Source: Melieria omissa (lineage: Eukaryota > Arthropoda > Insecta > Diptera > Ulidiidae). From it: DNA of 64,000 nucleotides. Made by a program: the position numbers and the translations under genes. The notes beneath the pieces were generated by a model. It saw only the letters and a list, made by a program, of their open reading frames with translations, did no database searches and was not told the DNA's origin. The stretch is taken from contig OZ020270.1 in assembly GCA_963971225.1 (NCBI GenBank), positions 27,775,123 through 27,839,122 on the forward strand, in the 5' to 3' direction. Shown piece by piece: positions 44,854 through 56,593 of the stretch (positions are counted from its first letter, which is position 1; every line of letters starts with the position of its first letter).

Positions 44854-47039
44854 TTTAACGAGGAGGAAGCATCTAAAGCCGAACCCCGTCAGTGTGTGAC
44901 TTTAACACACTAAACCTCCTCATGTCACAGACCGGAATCCCCTCCGGACACTACCGTTAAGTATTACGTCAGAGGGCGGTTTTGAGCGCTCGGCTCACAG
45001 TATCGTTTTGCTGTCAGTGCAGTTAGTCGCTAGTTGCACTTACTAGGCTCCCCCACCGTAGGTCTGGAATAGGTCCCTCCCCGTACGGTTTGTCACCACC
45101 CCTCCTTGGATTTACGTCACAGTCGTGTGTCCACGTAATAGTAGCGTATGTCCACGTCAGCTGGTTTGACCCGTTTGCCGGTCAGCACGCCTGCACTCTT
45201 CTTCCCATCTCAGTGCCTTGTGGATGTCTGCGGCGCATTTACATACCGCTCTCCAGGCATCCTCGGAGTCCAGCATCAGCTCAATCAGGTTGTGTGGTGT
45301 TGGCATCACCCCTGTGACTATCGCCATGTGGTTTCTTTCTGCCTCAAACCTTGGACAGTCAAACAAGACATGTTTCGCGTCTTCTGCGACACTGCAGCGC
45401 GGGCATAGGGGTGAGCTCTCATGCGCGAAGCGATGCAGGTAGCTCCTGAATGCTCCATGGCCCGTCAGGACCTGCCCTTGGATGAGGAATCCCAGCGTTG
45501 CTGCCATCGCCTTAACGACTCTTCCTTCTCCTCCATATTCGCTATCTCACCGCGTTCGCCTTTCTTTTTCCTGGCGTGAATTCGGCTGCACTCGTCCGCC
45601 ATGATGCCGATCGGAGTCATTCCCGCCAGCAGGAGCGCAGCATCGTCAGAAGTGGTCTTGAAGGCGCTTATCACTCTTAACGCTGCGAGCCGATACACCC
45701 GTTCGTTTAGCCGGCAGTTTGCCTTCGTTCGCAACGACTCTGACCAGACTGGCGCTGCATAGAGCAGAATTGAGCTAACCACCCTTGCCAGCAGCTTTCG
45801 TCGACTACTCCTCGGGCCGCCAATGTTGGGCAGCATCCTCGAGAGAGCACTGTTTGTTTTCGCGGCCTTCTTTGCGGTGATCTCTGCGTGCTGTTTGAAG
45901 CTAAGCCGGTCGTCTATAATGACCCCGAGGTACCTGATGCACCTGCTGGCCGTTATGCTGCAACGGCCAACGCAGAACGAAGCCGTTTCTGGTTTTTTCC
46001 GGCTGCTGATGAGCACCGCCTCGGTTTTTTCCTGCGCCAGAGATAGCCCGACGCTGCCAAGCCACTGTTCAATGGTCCTTATGGCTTCATTTCCTCTCTG
46101 CTCCACCTGCGCAATATGTTTGGCAACTACTGTGAGTGCTACATCGTCTGCGAACCCTATAATTTGGACACCGCTTGGAAGAGGGAGGTTAAATATCCCG
46201 TTGTACATAATATTCCACAGCGTCGGTCCAAGAACTGAGCCTTGTGGAACGCCCGCCGTGACTGTGTAACGCTTCGGTCCTTCTTCGCTATCGTATGATA
46301 GGATCCTGCCGCTGAAATAACATTTGATTATGTTGAATAAGTACGCTGGGACGTTGAGCTCATTCAGCGCATTTAGCATGTGCTCCCAGCCCGCGCTGTT
46401 GAACGCGTTTCTTATGTCTAACGTCACTATAGCGCAGTACTGCTTCGTTCCGCCTTTCCACCTTTTGCCAGCAATAGCGTCACCAGCAACTGACACCGCC
46501 AAGTTCACCGCGTCGATTGTTGATCGGTTCCTTCGGAATCCGAATTGGTTTGGCGATAGCCCTCGTTCTCCTTCCGTGAACATCACAATTCTGTTCAGAA
46601 TTATTCTCTCTAACAGCTTGCCAAGCGTGTCCAAGAGACAAATAGGACGATATGCTTGCGGCGTACCCGGCGGTTTTCCCGGCTTTGGCAGAAGGACCAG
46701 TTTCTGCAGCTTCCACCTGTCTGGAAACACCCCTTGCTCCAAGCATAGCTGCAATACGTGCGCAAAGACGATTGGCTGGTCGCAGAGGGCTATTTTAAGC
46801 GCCTTATTGGGGATGTTGTCTGGGCCTGGCGCCTTGCGGTCTCCTATTCGGTTGCAGGCGGCGACGACTTCGTCCGTTGTCACATCCACTATGTTACCAA
46901 CAGGACCTACTGACGTTGGTGTGCTGGCTGTTTTGCGATGAGGAAACAGGGTCCGAACAATTGTATTTAATAGCTGTGGGCATCTTTCTTGCGGCGCGTT
47001 GCCCCTTTTTGCCATTACTACGCGGTATGCCCCGCCCCC
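44817..47039 (-). mobile_element. R1-clade LINE, 5'-truncated, 2223 bp
   Basis: Flanked by the 14-bp duplication gaatgtagcagtgt (44803-44816, 47040-47053). The minus-strand 3' end is an A run (plus-strand T run 44818-44850). It lacks ORF1 and the endonuclease. Confidence 0.92.
45157..47015 (-). pseudogene. R1-clade reverse transcriptase, 5'-truncated
   Basis: One open frame 47015-45465 encodes RT (KAPGPDNIPNKALKIA, YRPICLLDTLGKLLE, NQFGFRRNRSTIDAV, AGVPQGSVLGPTLWN, GFADDVALTV) and thumb. Near 45480 the conserved region between SSSKGR and VLTGHGAFRSYLHRF is shortened by about 25 codons with a frame change. The C-terminal CPRC/HVLFDC zinc region continues in another frame (45507-45157). The long open frame suggests a fairly recent insertion. 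The deletion makes it inactive. Confidence 0.9.
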
Positions 47040-47081
47040 GAATGTAGCAGTGTATAATTTTTGAAACGCTGTAGTGGCTTA

Positions 47082-48080
47082 CAGCGCCGTAGCGAGGGTC
47101 TCGGGGGCCCTTGTGCAAGATTTCGTAAGGGGCCCTTGAAAATGAATTTCTAAAAAAAAAAAAAGTGATTTCGAAGCCTTTTCGAAGTCCATTAAAAAAA
47201 GGGTTCAAAGGTCGTGAGAAATTGAAAACAGCATTATACTTTGGTTTAAACAATTTCTTTATTTCTCATATGTGTGCACATACTATTACACTATATTCTG
47301 TATTAGGTAGATATTTTTACAGCCAAATATTCTAGACTGCACGTAATTATTTGTAACTTACAAATAACGAAATCACGTTCTCAGTTTCACATCATATCAT
47401 CATTGCTCGAAGTTAGTGTCGCTCGTACAATGCGAGAGCACGAGAAGTTTAAAACAAAAGAGCGTTGTGCCTAAAGGTGAAATTTCATGTGGGCGTCAAG
47501 CGTTGAGCGTCAAGTGTTTTCAATGCAACAGAAAGAGAGCGACTATATTTCTTTCTCTGTCTGTTGCGTTGTAAAAACTTAACGCTCGACGCTTGACGCT
47601 CCCATGAAATCTCTACTTAAAGGTCTTATTCATAGGGGCGTCAAGCGTCGAGCGTCAAGTTTGTACTGGTTTTTACGATGCAACAGAAAGAGAAAGATAT
47701 ATTTCTGCACTTGTCTGTTGCATTGTAAAAAACTTTACGCCCAATGCCTGACGCTCATCCCATGAAATCGCTACTTACTGCATGTAAGTAATAAAATTAT
47801 AAGCTCTCAAACAAAGCAGCGTTCATAAAAAAAAAACGGTTCTCGAAAACATTTTCTATTAGATACTAATAAGAGCGTTCTAGAAAAAAAAGTTTCCCAG
47901 GGGCCCTTTCCATAAAAAAGTAGATCCAATTTTATACAATGTTATAAAAACGTTATCGAAGATCTTTTCTAGCTCATACTTTAAAACGAATTCTAAAAAA
48001 AAAAAGAAATCTTCGGGGGCCCCTCAGGGCCGGGGGCCCTGGTGCGCCGCACCGCCTGCACATGCCTAGTTACGGCGCTG
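47082..48080. mobile_element. hAT-type MITE, 999 bp
   Basis: Ends CAGCGCCGTA on both sides, inverted, with 8-bp duplications gtggctta (47074-47081, 48081-48088). Runs of g/c (gggggccc) lie just inside both ends. No transposase. Confidence 0.88.
47476..47778. repeat. Two tandem fold-back units inside the hAT MITE
   Basis: Unit 1 (about 47484-47611) and unit 2 (about 47636-47768) each begin gggcgtcaagcg and end with the inverse near cgcttgacgctccc or tgcctgacgctcat. Each encloses a spacer with caacagaaagaga and its near inverse ctctgtctgttg. The two units are diverged copies of one small palindrome. Confidence 0.75.
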
Positions 48081-48383
48081 GTGGCTTATCAGCGAAAGTC
48101 ATTGAAATGAAATTAATATGCAGTATAGATTTTTGAATGCTTTTTTACCAGAAGTCACTTATATAAATTTAGCTCGATCGGTTTCCAGGATATTCAAGGA
48201 AAAACATTTAATCGATGCCCTTTATGTCCTTTTTCATATAATTTTTCAAAAAAGGATATTTTTTCTTCGACTTCATTTGACGTTAAAATTATTCCTTTCT
48301 GACATTTGAGTCAAGAGATATGATGGTTTACTAACTTATGATTTATTAACTTTCAGTAAGGGGCACTTAGCCGCCATCTTTAA

Positions 48384-48960
48384 CACGTTCACGCCGGGGC
48401 CGATTTTCATTGTTTTTGCTGTGAGGCGGCGCTGAAATTAATGGCGTGCTTCATCTGGCTTTCATTAAATATTTTTAATGAAAATACGTTAAATTTTCAT
48501 TATTTTAATTTTCAGCCTCTAATTGCACAATCGAATGCGTACCACCGGCGGCACGCGTCGACCGATTGGACAATCTAGTGCGGGCCACCGGTGGTACACG
48601 CCGCCCGATGAGACCAATGATAACATGATGTGAAACTGAGAACGCTCGACCACAATACATACTCAAAATCCGCACTAATACACCGATAACATCAGACCCT
48701 GAGGTTGCACAGGAACGTACTCTTGATTTCCCATACAAGGGCCATGGCGAGGGTTGCGTTTACTTTCAATTTTTTAAACATAGGAAAATAAATTTTAATT
48801 TCTTTGTAACTATGTAATCTTTTGGAAGAAAAGTGATTAAAAAATTACAATATTTCCCGAAAACCACTTAAAAGTGTTTTAATACGCGTTTAACACATTT
48901 TTTATTCAGCTTTTATTGAATTTTATTGCTATCCCTTTTTATACGGGTGCGCATATCATA
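48384..48960. other. Left interior of the piggyBac-like element
   Basis: Contains two ccaccggcgg/ccaccggtgg motifs and AT-rich sequence. The short open frames are not supported as genes. Confidence 0.45.
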
Positions 48961-48962
48961 TA

Positions 48963-49703
48963 TCAGGTGTACAACTTTGCTTCCGCCGTTTTTTTCCAAA
49001 ATTAAAAGCTTTATTGCGAAAAAGTGCTTACAGATGTATTATTCAAAGTATTGTCCGTCGCTAGCGACAACTTTCTCCCATCTTTCCGGCAATTTTCGGA
49101 TCCCGGCTCGAAAAAAGGAGTCCTCTTTTGACGCTATCCATGAAGCAATCCATTTTTCCAATTCTTCGAAGGATTGAAAATGTTGATCTGCCAGGCCGTG
49201 TGCCATCGAACGGAATAGGTGGAAGTCAGAAGGGGCGACATCTGGGGAATACGGCGGGTGGGGCAAGACTTCCCACTTCAGCATTTCCAGGTACTTTTTG
49301 ACCACTTTTGCGACGTGAGGCCGAGCATTGTCGTGTTGGAGGATGACTTTGTCATGTCGCTCTTCCATTTTTAAAACGTTGAAACCACTCCCGACACGTT
49401 CTTTCACTCAGAGCAGCATCACCGTAAGTTTCTGAGAGCATTCGATGCGCTTCAGCTGCATATTTTTTCGAATTGTAACAGAAAAGTAAAACTTCCCGCA
49501 AATGGCGAGAATTGGGCACATAAACGGACATTTTCGAGCGTGAATAATACGAAAACAAGAACAACTGTCACTGAAACGGCGATGACAATTCGTTAGGCAC
49601 TGTCCACACTCACTTTAAAGGCATTACCATCTATGTATTTCAACCAGCCTCAGCCGGTACAGCAACCTATCGGAGAACGGCGGAAGCAAAGTTGTACACC
49701 TGA
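48963..49703 (-). mobile_element. mariner deletion derivative, 741 bp
   Basis: Ends TCAGGTGTACAACTTTGCTT inverted, flanked by TA (48961-48962, 49704-49705). The minus strand encodes an N-terminus (SVYVPNSRHLREVLLFCYNS to CREWFQRFKNG, 49533-49390) joined after a large deletion to a C-terminus (49372-49039; LQHDNARPHVA, PYSPDVAPSDFHLF). The first catalytic Asp region is missing. Confidence 0.88.
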
Positions 49704-49711
49704 TATATATA

Positions 49712-51281
49712 CACTGCGGGACACTTGATTACCCTCACTTTACTTTGTTAGCTAAGATTTTTGTGATGAAGTCAAAAACTTTTTTTTTAATGTCAAAATT
49801 TTCTGGACACTTAGTTACATGTGTTCCTGTTTTTGAACCGCCAACATTTTATGCAAAATGATGATGAACCACATTTTTGTCCTTTTAAGCCTATTTCAAG
49901 TGGGACACTTGATTACCCTCATTGCAGTTTTAGACCTGTAACAAGTGTTAGAAGGTAGGATTAGTGTAAATTGGTTTGAAAAACTAAATTGAAAGTATTA
50001 GGCATATAATGTGTGCGAAATTTACAGACGGAAGATGCAATGGCCCGCGGTAAAACCTTAAAAGAATTGGAAAGGGGACGAATTTCGGCGTACAAGGAGG
50101 AAAACATAAGTAACTGCGAAATCGCTCACAGAATCGATCGCGATCCATGGGTGATAAACCATTTTCTTAAAACACCCACAACTTATGGCAAAAACCGCAA
50201 AGGTCGTACCGCAACAGCAACTTCTCTTAGAGAGAGAAGAGCAGATCTTCGTGAAGCGTCCAATTCCTCTGCGTCTGCGGGTCACATACGAGGTCTAACC
50301 AGGACGACAGCCAGTGTCAGCACTGTCCACAGAGTAATTAAGCAGTTTCCTTACATCAAACGTAAAAGGCTGCATAAAAAACCACGTTTACTGCAAAGTC
50401 ACGAAACGGTACGCTTAGAGTTCGCGCGAGCTCATCTCAGTTGGCAGCAGGAGTGGAAGTCAGTCGTCTTTTCCGACGAAAAGAAATTTAATTTGGACGG
50501 ACCCAATGGCTTCCAACACTATTTTTACGATCTAAGAAAATCTGAACGATTTTTGTCGCGGCGTCATTCAGCAGCATTCTCAGTTATGTTGTCGGCAGCA
50601 ATGTCGGCCCATGGCGCAATTAATTTGTCAATATTGGAAGGGCGCCAAGTTTCACAGAATTATATGGAAATGTTGGAGATTGGATTTGTAAACTTTGACG
50701 AAATATTCGCGGGGAAACGCGGGATTTTCCAGCATGATAACGCTGCCATTCACACCGCTAGTTGGTGAAGGATTGGTTTGAAGCGGAAAATGTTAATGAA
50801 ATAGATTGGTCTGTATTCTCGTCCGATCCAAACATAATCGAAAATGTTTGGGGATGGTTGACACGTAAAATTTATGCAGATGGCGTCTTATAGACACAAT
50901 TGAAAAAGCATTTTCCGAAATCCCTGAAAATTATATTACATCGTTGGACAACTCTTCGCCTTCTCGTCTTTTTGAGGTTATTCGCAGTAATGATGTCCAT
51001 ACAAAACATTAGTAATACAAAATTAATAAATGTAATGAAGAATTACCTCTAGTTTCTTTGTTTTCTATGAGTGAGGGTAATCAAGTGTCCCACTTGAAAT
51101 AGGCTTAAAAGGACAAAAATGTGGTGAATCATCATTTTACATACAATTTTGGCGGTTCAAAAACAGGAACACATGTAACTAAGTGTCCAGAAAATTTTGA
51201 CATTAAAAAAAAAATTTTTGACTTCATAACAAAAATCTTAGCTAACAAAATAAAGTGAGGGTAATCAAGTGTCCCGCAGTG
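49712..51281 (+). mobile_element. Tc3-like transposon with IR/DR ends, 1570 bp
   Basis: TIRs of about 210 bp (49712-49923, 51070-51281) are flanked by TA (49710-49711, 51282-51283). Inside each TIR the motif gggacacttgattaccctca occurs twice, at the outer end and near the inner end, so each arm holds a direct repeat (IR/DR). Confidence 0.9.
50040..51013 (+). pseudogene. Tc3-like transposase, one frameshift
   Basis: From ATG 50040 (MARGKTLKELERGRI) the frame gives a paired helix-turn-helix and the catalytic core with VVFSDEKKF (first Asp) and FQHDNAAIHT (second Asp). It stops at 50768. A single-base shift there restores DWFEAENVNEID, NIIENVWGWL (catalytic Glu) and a normal C-terminus ending near 51013. 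Apart from this shift it looks complete. Confidence 0.88.
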
Positions 51282-51321
51282 TATATTGTATTATATATAC
51301 TACTACTATACTACTACGGCA

Positions 51322-51650
51322 GCCGCCGTGGCTCAGTTGGTTAGTGCGCGGTCCAACGAGTCGCATGCAGAGCGACGCAAGATCGAATTCTGCATGTAGT
51401 AACACCTAAAAAAAATAACGGGAAACTCGTTTTTTCTTTCGGTGGCTGTCCTCTCAGCTGGAAATGGCAAACCTCTGAGAGCAAAAATTGCCTATGAAAA
51501 AGCTCCCAACCTGCCGTTCGGAACCGGCATAAAACTGTAGGTCCCTTCCACCCGCGTACAAAATTCACACGCACAACACGGGTGGTTGCGGGAAGCTAGG
51601 CCTTAGTCTCGCGTAAGCGGGCTGTCGTGCCAATCAATTATTAAAAATTA
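51322..51650 (+). mobile_element. tRNA-derived SINE (type 1)
   Basis: The head gccgccgtggctcagttggt carries a good RNA polymerase III A box. The B box near 51387 (gatcgaattc) is weak. A body segment around aaatggcaaacctctgagag and ctgccgttcggaaccggc then aaactgtaggtccc (51459-51548) is shared with the SINE at 59725. It ends in attattaaaaattattatta. Confidence 0.7.
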
Positions 51651-52702
51651 TTATTATACATATATACTACTCTAACCACAAATAATTTAATAATCTTTAC
51701 CGATTTTTTGCAAGCTGGGAAAATGACTCCTTAAAATAAAGTTATATATTTTCAATTCTTTATTAAATCTACTTTTTATAAAAAATATTTAGTTGTTGAG
51801 AAATAAAATTTGTACTTTATTCAAATGTACTCAGAAACATAAGAAGTAAACAGTAACCATTATTAATTCGTACAGTGGTAAAAACTCAAAAACTGGTCAA
51901 AAAAACAAAGAAAAAACTAACGGGATAATAATAATCATTATAGGCAACCGATTCTAAAGAAAATTTCTTTTGGTTTATTCAGTGGGCGATGAATCGTCGT
52001 ACAATTTTCATCATGGTGCGTGGGAAAACCTGTTTTCGAAAACATTCGCAAAATAATAGTGGAAAAAGTTGGTTTGGGTGAAAGTTATGGTGCCGTCGCA
52101 AAGCTCTTTAGTTTACCATGATCAACCATTTAATGTTTGTTAAGATATTTCAAAAAAAATTCTTCCGTGACGAGCAATATCGCCAAACTTGGAAGACGAT
52201 CAAAAGCAACAAAAGAACATTGTCGTCAGTTATGAAAATAAATAGGCGTGGCATGGTCAGAAAAATATCGGCAGAATGGTCCCAACCAATTTAAAAACCC
52301 GTTGGACGTGAATTGACTAGACTGACCATGAAAAAACTGGGTTATGTTTTTTCAAGGTAACATTAGCATTCAACATGGTCCCGAATTTCGCTCTCATTAA
52401 CTTATTTCTCGCAGCCCAAAGAGAAACCTCTCCTAACCAACAAACAAAAACAAAAACGACTTGCTTGGATTGAGGATGAACGTTTGTGAGTCCAACGTCA
52501 ATGGCATTCAATAATTTTTAGTGATGAGTCAAGGTTTGAGGTTTGTGTCGGTGACGCGTGAAAAAAGTGATTCGGCAAAAGAATGAAGCTTTTCAATGGG
52601 ATTGTCTAAAACGTACTGTTAAATTTCCTGAAGGCATAATGGTGCTTGGGTGCATGTTGTCGAAAGGTGTAGGTCAACTGCATTTCATTGATGTCTCCAT
52701 AA

Positions 52703-52714
52703 ATTCTGCAAAAT
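52703..52714. repeat. LINE target-site duplication, left copy
   Basis: attctgcaaaat, repeated at 57995-58006, on either side of the I-clade LINE. Confidence 0.85.
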
Positions 52715-52833
52715 TATTTATTTATTTATTTATTTATAAAAGCTTATATAAAAATAACAATTATTATATAAACTACAAAATTGAGCAGCGCTAGCAACGG
52801 AGGCTTTCGGCTGGCTGGTGAATGAGGGCTGCT

Positions 52834-55800
52834 TTAGATGCGGCGAAGGAGGTCGGTGTCCTTAAGGAACTTGTAAAGTATTGAGATGTTGTGGGCGGTG
52901 GGATTCATTAGTAGTGTAAGCGGTTCGTTGTTACTAAAATTTTGAGATCTGATGTTTTCTAGTTCGGGGCAAAAAGCTAGTAGATGGATGATGCTGAGCG
53001 TCGAGTTGCAAAATGGGCACTGGTTGGGACGGCTACCATTTAATAGATGAGCGTTGGTAATGATGGTGTGTCCAATACGAAGGCGAGTGTAAGGAGTGAT
53101 GTAGTTAGTCGGAATAGATGTCGGGTAGCAGGGTTTAGTGCGATTGGGGTTGACTCTGGAGTAGTGATGATTGTAGTTCACCCAGTCGACAGCTAGCTTG
53201 TTGAGTCTCTGCTGCTTTATAAGACGGTAGACATCACTTTTGTTCATAAGTGAAGACGTTGTTGAGGGGGTCAAGCTCATTTCCTTGGCAGTTCTGTCCG
53301 CAAATGTATTGCCACAGATGTCGGCGTGACCAGGTACCCACATGATTTTTAGATTATGGGGGTAGGACGTCAAAATGTTTCTTATACTACCGACGATATA
53401 GTTGGAGTTACTGCAATTTTGTATGGAAGCAGGACAAACTGTCTGTGCATATTATGTGCTTTCCTTTGGTTTTTGTGGAGTACCGAACAGCATGCAGGAT
53501 AGCAGTGGCTTCAGCTGTGAAGATTGAGCAAAAAGGAAATAGCAGGCCGTACGATATAGGTGTGTTACGTTCGCTTACTACTGCGAAGGTTGTGTGAGAT
53601 GATTTAGATCCATCGGTGAAAACGAATTGCCAGCCAGTCAATTTGTAATGAGATGCTACTTCTGAAAATCGGGCCTTATACACAGCGTTTGGAGTGCTGA
53701 CTTTAGGGAGATGAATCAGACTATCAATAAATGATGTTTTCCTCACCAACCAAGGGGGTTGATGCTTACTCCGGGGTAGCGATATTTTAAGCGGTAACCC
53801 ATTGTCCTTAGCAAACAAGGAGGCTTTATAGATGGATGATGGGATTTTAGGCGAACGTTTTCGTGAAGCAGCCGAGTAAAAATCTTTTTTCAAAGCGAGA
53901 TTGGGGCTCAAGATTAGCTTGGGATAAAGCCTTCGTATGCTGTCTTCCATATTATCGAGCAAAAAGGGTAATCCAGTCTCAGCCAAGATGTTTTTTATAG
54001 GCGACGTGGGGAACGCACGTAAAGATCGGCGAACTGCTGTATGGTAAGGAGCAGCTAACATCTTGATATTGTTTTTTGCGTGGTGACCATATATCTCTAA
54101 TCCATAGTTGATAATCGATATGATGACAGCCTTCGTGACATTCACCAGCAGAGCCGAGTTGATGAGTGATCGCTTGCTCGATAAATATTTAATAATGTTT
54201 AAGTTAACATAAAGTCTGTCTCTTACATACTGACAATGCTGCTTGAAAGAGTACTTAGAGTCTAATACAATACCAAGAAACTTAAGACTATTTGTACATT
54301 TGATATTTACATTGTTGATAGTAAGTAAGGGAACATTACATAGTTGTTTTTTACAGATGTGTAATAATTTGGTTTTTGCGGTTGAAATTGAAGCGCCTGA
54401 GGAAAGGGACCAGGAGGAGATCCGGGATAGGATTTCAGCAAAGGTAGACATAACCGTAGGCAGGTTGGACTTTTTTGAGAACAATAAAATATCATCAGCA
54501 TAGATTTGGTGACGGACATTGGGAAAATCGGACAAGATGGAACTGATTTCATCGAAAGCGATAATAAAAAGGATAACAGAAAGAGGGGAACCCTGGGGAG
54601 TGCCATTATCGAGTGGGAAGAGGGGGGATGGGACGCTTGAGATAAATACTCTAATCTTACGGTTTGTCAGAAATGATTTTACGAAGTTATATATTCTGGG
54701 GCCGACCTTAAATTTTCTAAGCTGTCTTAATACCACATGAATACCGATTCGATCAAAGGCTTTTAAAAAGTCTAATGAGAGCAAGGAAGCATGATTTTTG
54801 CTAGACAGCGTATCAGAAATGAAGTGGTCAAGGTGCAGGAGAGCATCAATAGTTCCCTGCCCTTTCTTAAAGGCAACCTGGTTATGGTGGATAAATTTGT
54901 TGGTGTGGACATACCAGGAGAGCCTGGTAGCAATAATTTTTTCCATTAACTTACCTAGGCATGGAAGAAGAGATATCGGGCGATAGCTGCTAGCTTCGTT
55001 TGGGGGTTTACCACTTTTTAGAATGGGAATAACAGCACTAATCTTCCAAACGAGGGGGTAGTTACCAGATTTGAATATGTTGTTATAATATCTGGTAAGA
55101 CGGGAAAGGAGGAAGGGGGGAAGGCGTTTAATGATGGGATAGGATATTTTATCAAGGCCAGGAGTTTTACCTTTGACAGTCGTGAGCGCGGGTTGAAGTT
55201 CAAGCAAAGATAAATCAGCATCTAACTGTTTGGCAGAGTGAGATAATGTCGAAGGAGGGAGACTAGAGGAGATCAAAGTAAGCTTGCTAGAAGAAAATTC
55301 GGGCGGGAAGCTGGAGTCAGCGGAGGCGTTGGAGAAGGATGAGGCAAATTCTAGGGCTATATCATGGGGATATAGTAGATTGCCGCGAGAGGAGTTAAGG
55401 GAGGAGATGGGAGGAGAAGAGGGCAAACCAGATAACTTCTTTATATCCGCCCAGATTTTTCTAGGGTCGGAGGAAGCATTGATGTTACTAGTAAACTTTT
55501 GAAAGCAGGTGAGTTTGGCAGTTTTAGCTTTGCGGCGGAAAAGGGCGTTGGATTTTTTGTACGAGATGAGGTTTTGAGTGAAACGATTGCGCTTAAATTC
55601 CCGCCATGCAAGTTGTTTGATCAGCCTAGCTTTCGCGAGTTCACTGTTCCACCATAAGGGGGTTGACTTAGCTGGTTTGGAGGAAGATAGTGGGATGGAT
55701 TGATTAGCAGCAGAGCGGATGATTTTTTGGATTCTGGCGGTTTCCTGGTTAACAATGGATGAAATGGGAAAGGAGTTGGAGAGCGTTAGGCAGCAGTTTT

Positions 55801-56524
55801 CAAATTTGTCCCAATCAGCCAGATCAGTTTTGAAGTGAATTCTGGGTTTAAACAGGGTGGTAGGGCGAGAGGAGAGTATATTGATAAGGATAGGGAAGTG
55901 ATCGCTGCCATGTAGGTCGTCAATGCGACGCCAAGAGGTTTTGGGGGAGAGTGAAGTGGAACAGAGGGAAAGATCGATGTGAGTGAAAGTAGCGTGAGTA
56001 GAAAAGTGAGTAGGTGATCCGTCATTTAGAACAAAGGAGTTGGATATTAAGATTGCATCTTCAATGGCTCGACCTTTAGGATTAGATGAAGCCGAGCCCC
56101 AAATGGGGTTCCAGGCATTAAAGTCGCCGGCCAGGATGAAGGGATTAGGACCAGAGGGGAAAAGGTTGCTAAAGTCTGCTGAAGTAAACGTTTGGCTAGG
56201 TGGGGAATAAGCGCAGATAACTGTGGTTTTAAATGGGGATTGGATTTCAATGGCAATGCAGGAAATATTGGATTGAGGGCGGGGTAAAATAAGATGGGGA
56301 AGGTTTCTCTTAACCAGGATGGCGATACCTTGCTTGCTAGTGGTGTTGTGAGGGAGGTTGTAAAATTGACCTATATAGGATTTAGGAGTATACGCTGAGA
56401 CATTGTGGGCAAGGTGAGTTTCATTTAACAGAACGACAGAGGGGTTTAGGCTCTTAATTAATATTTCTAAATCAACGTAATTATTAAAATAACCATTCAT
56501 ATTCCATTGAAGGAGAGAGATCAT
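52834..56524 (-). CDS. I-clade ORF2: endonuclease, RT, RNase H (one frameshift)
   Basis: Frame 56524-53408 (about 1038 codons) encodes the endonuclease (LLQWNMNGYFNN, LLNETHL, AGDFNAWNPIWGS, GSDHFPI), RT (TPGLDKISYPII, YRPISLLPCLGKLMEKI, QVAFKKGQGTIDAL, NGTPQGSPLSVILF, YADDILLFS near residue 650) and the start of RNase H (FTDGSKSSHTTFAVV, CTDSLSC). A one-base shift near 53430 moves to the frame ending 52834, with WVPGHADICGNTFADRTA, LRIGHTIITNAHLL and a CPFC/FC zinc motif. It is typical of I-clade LINEs. Editing one base position would give a full frame. Confidence 0.93.
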
Positions 56525-56593
56525 AGTAAACGAAATATAGAAAGAAAGGTTGCAAGAACTAGAAATTGGTATTACTAGAAAGTGGCTAAACTA

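Noticed and set aside
45823..46941. Plus-strand frames of 148 and 205 codons
   Set aside because: They are antisense to the R1-clade RT, which has all expected motifs on the other strand.
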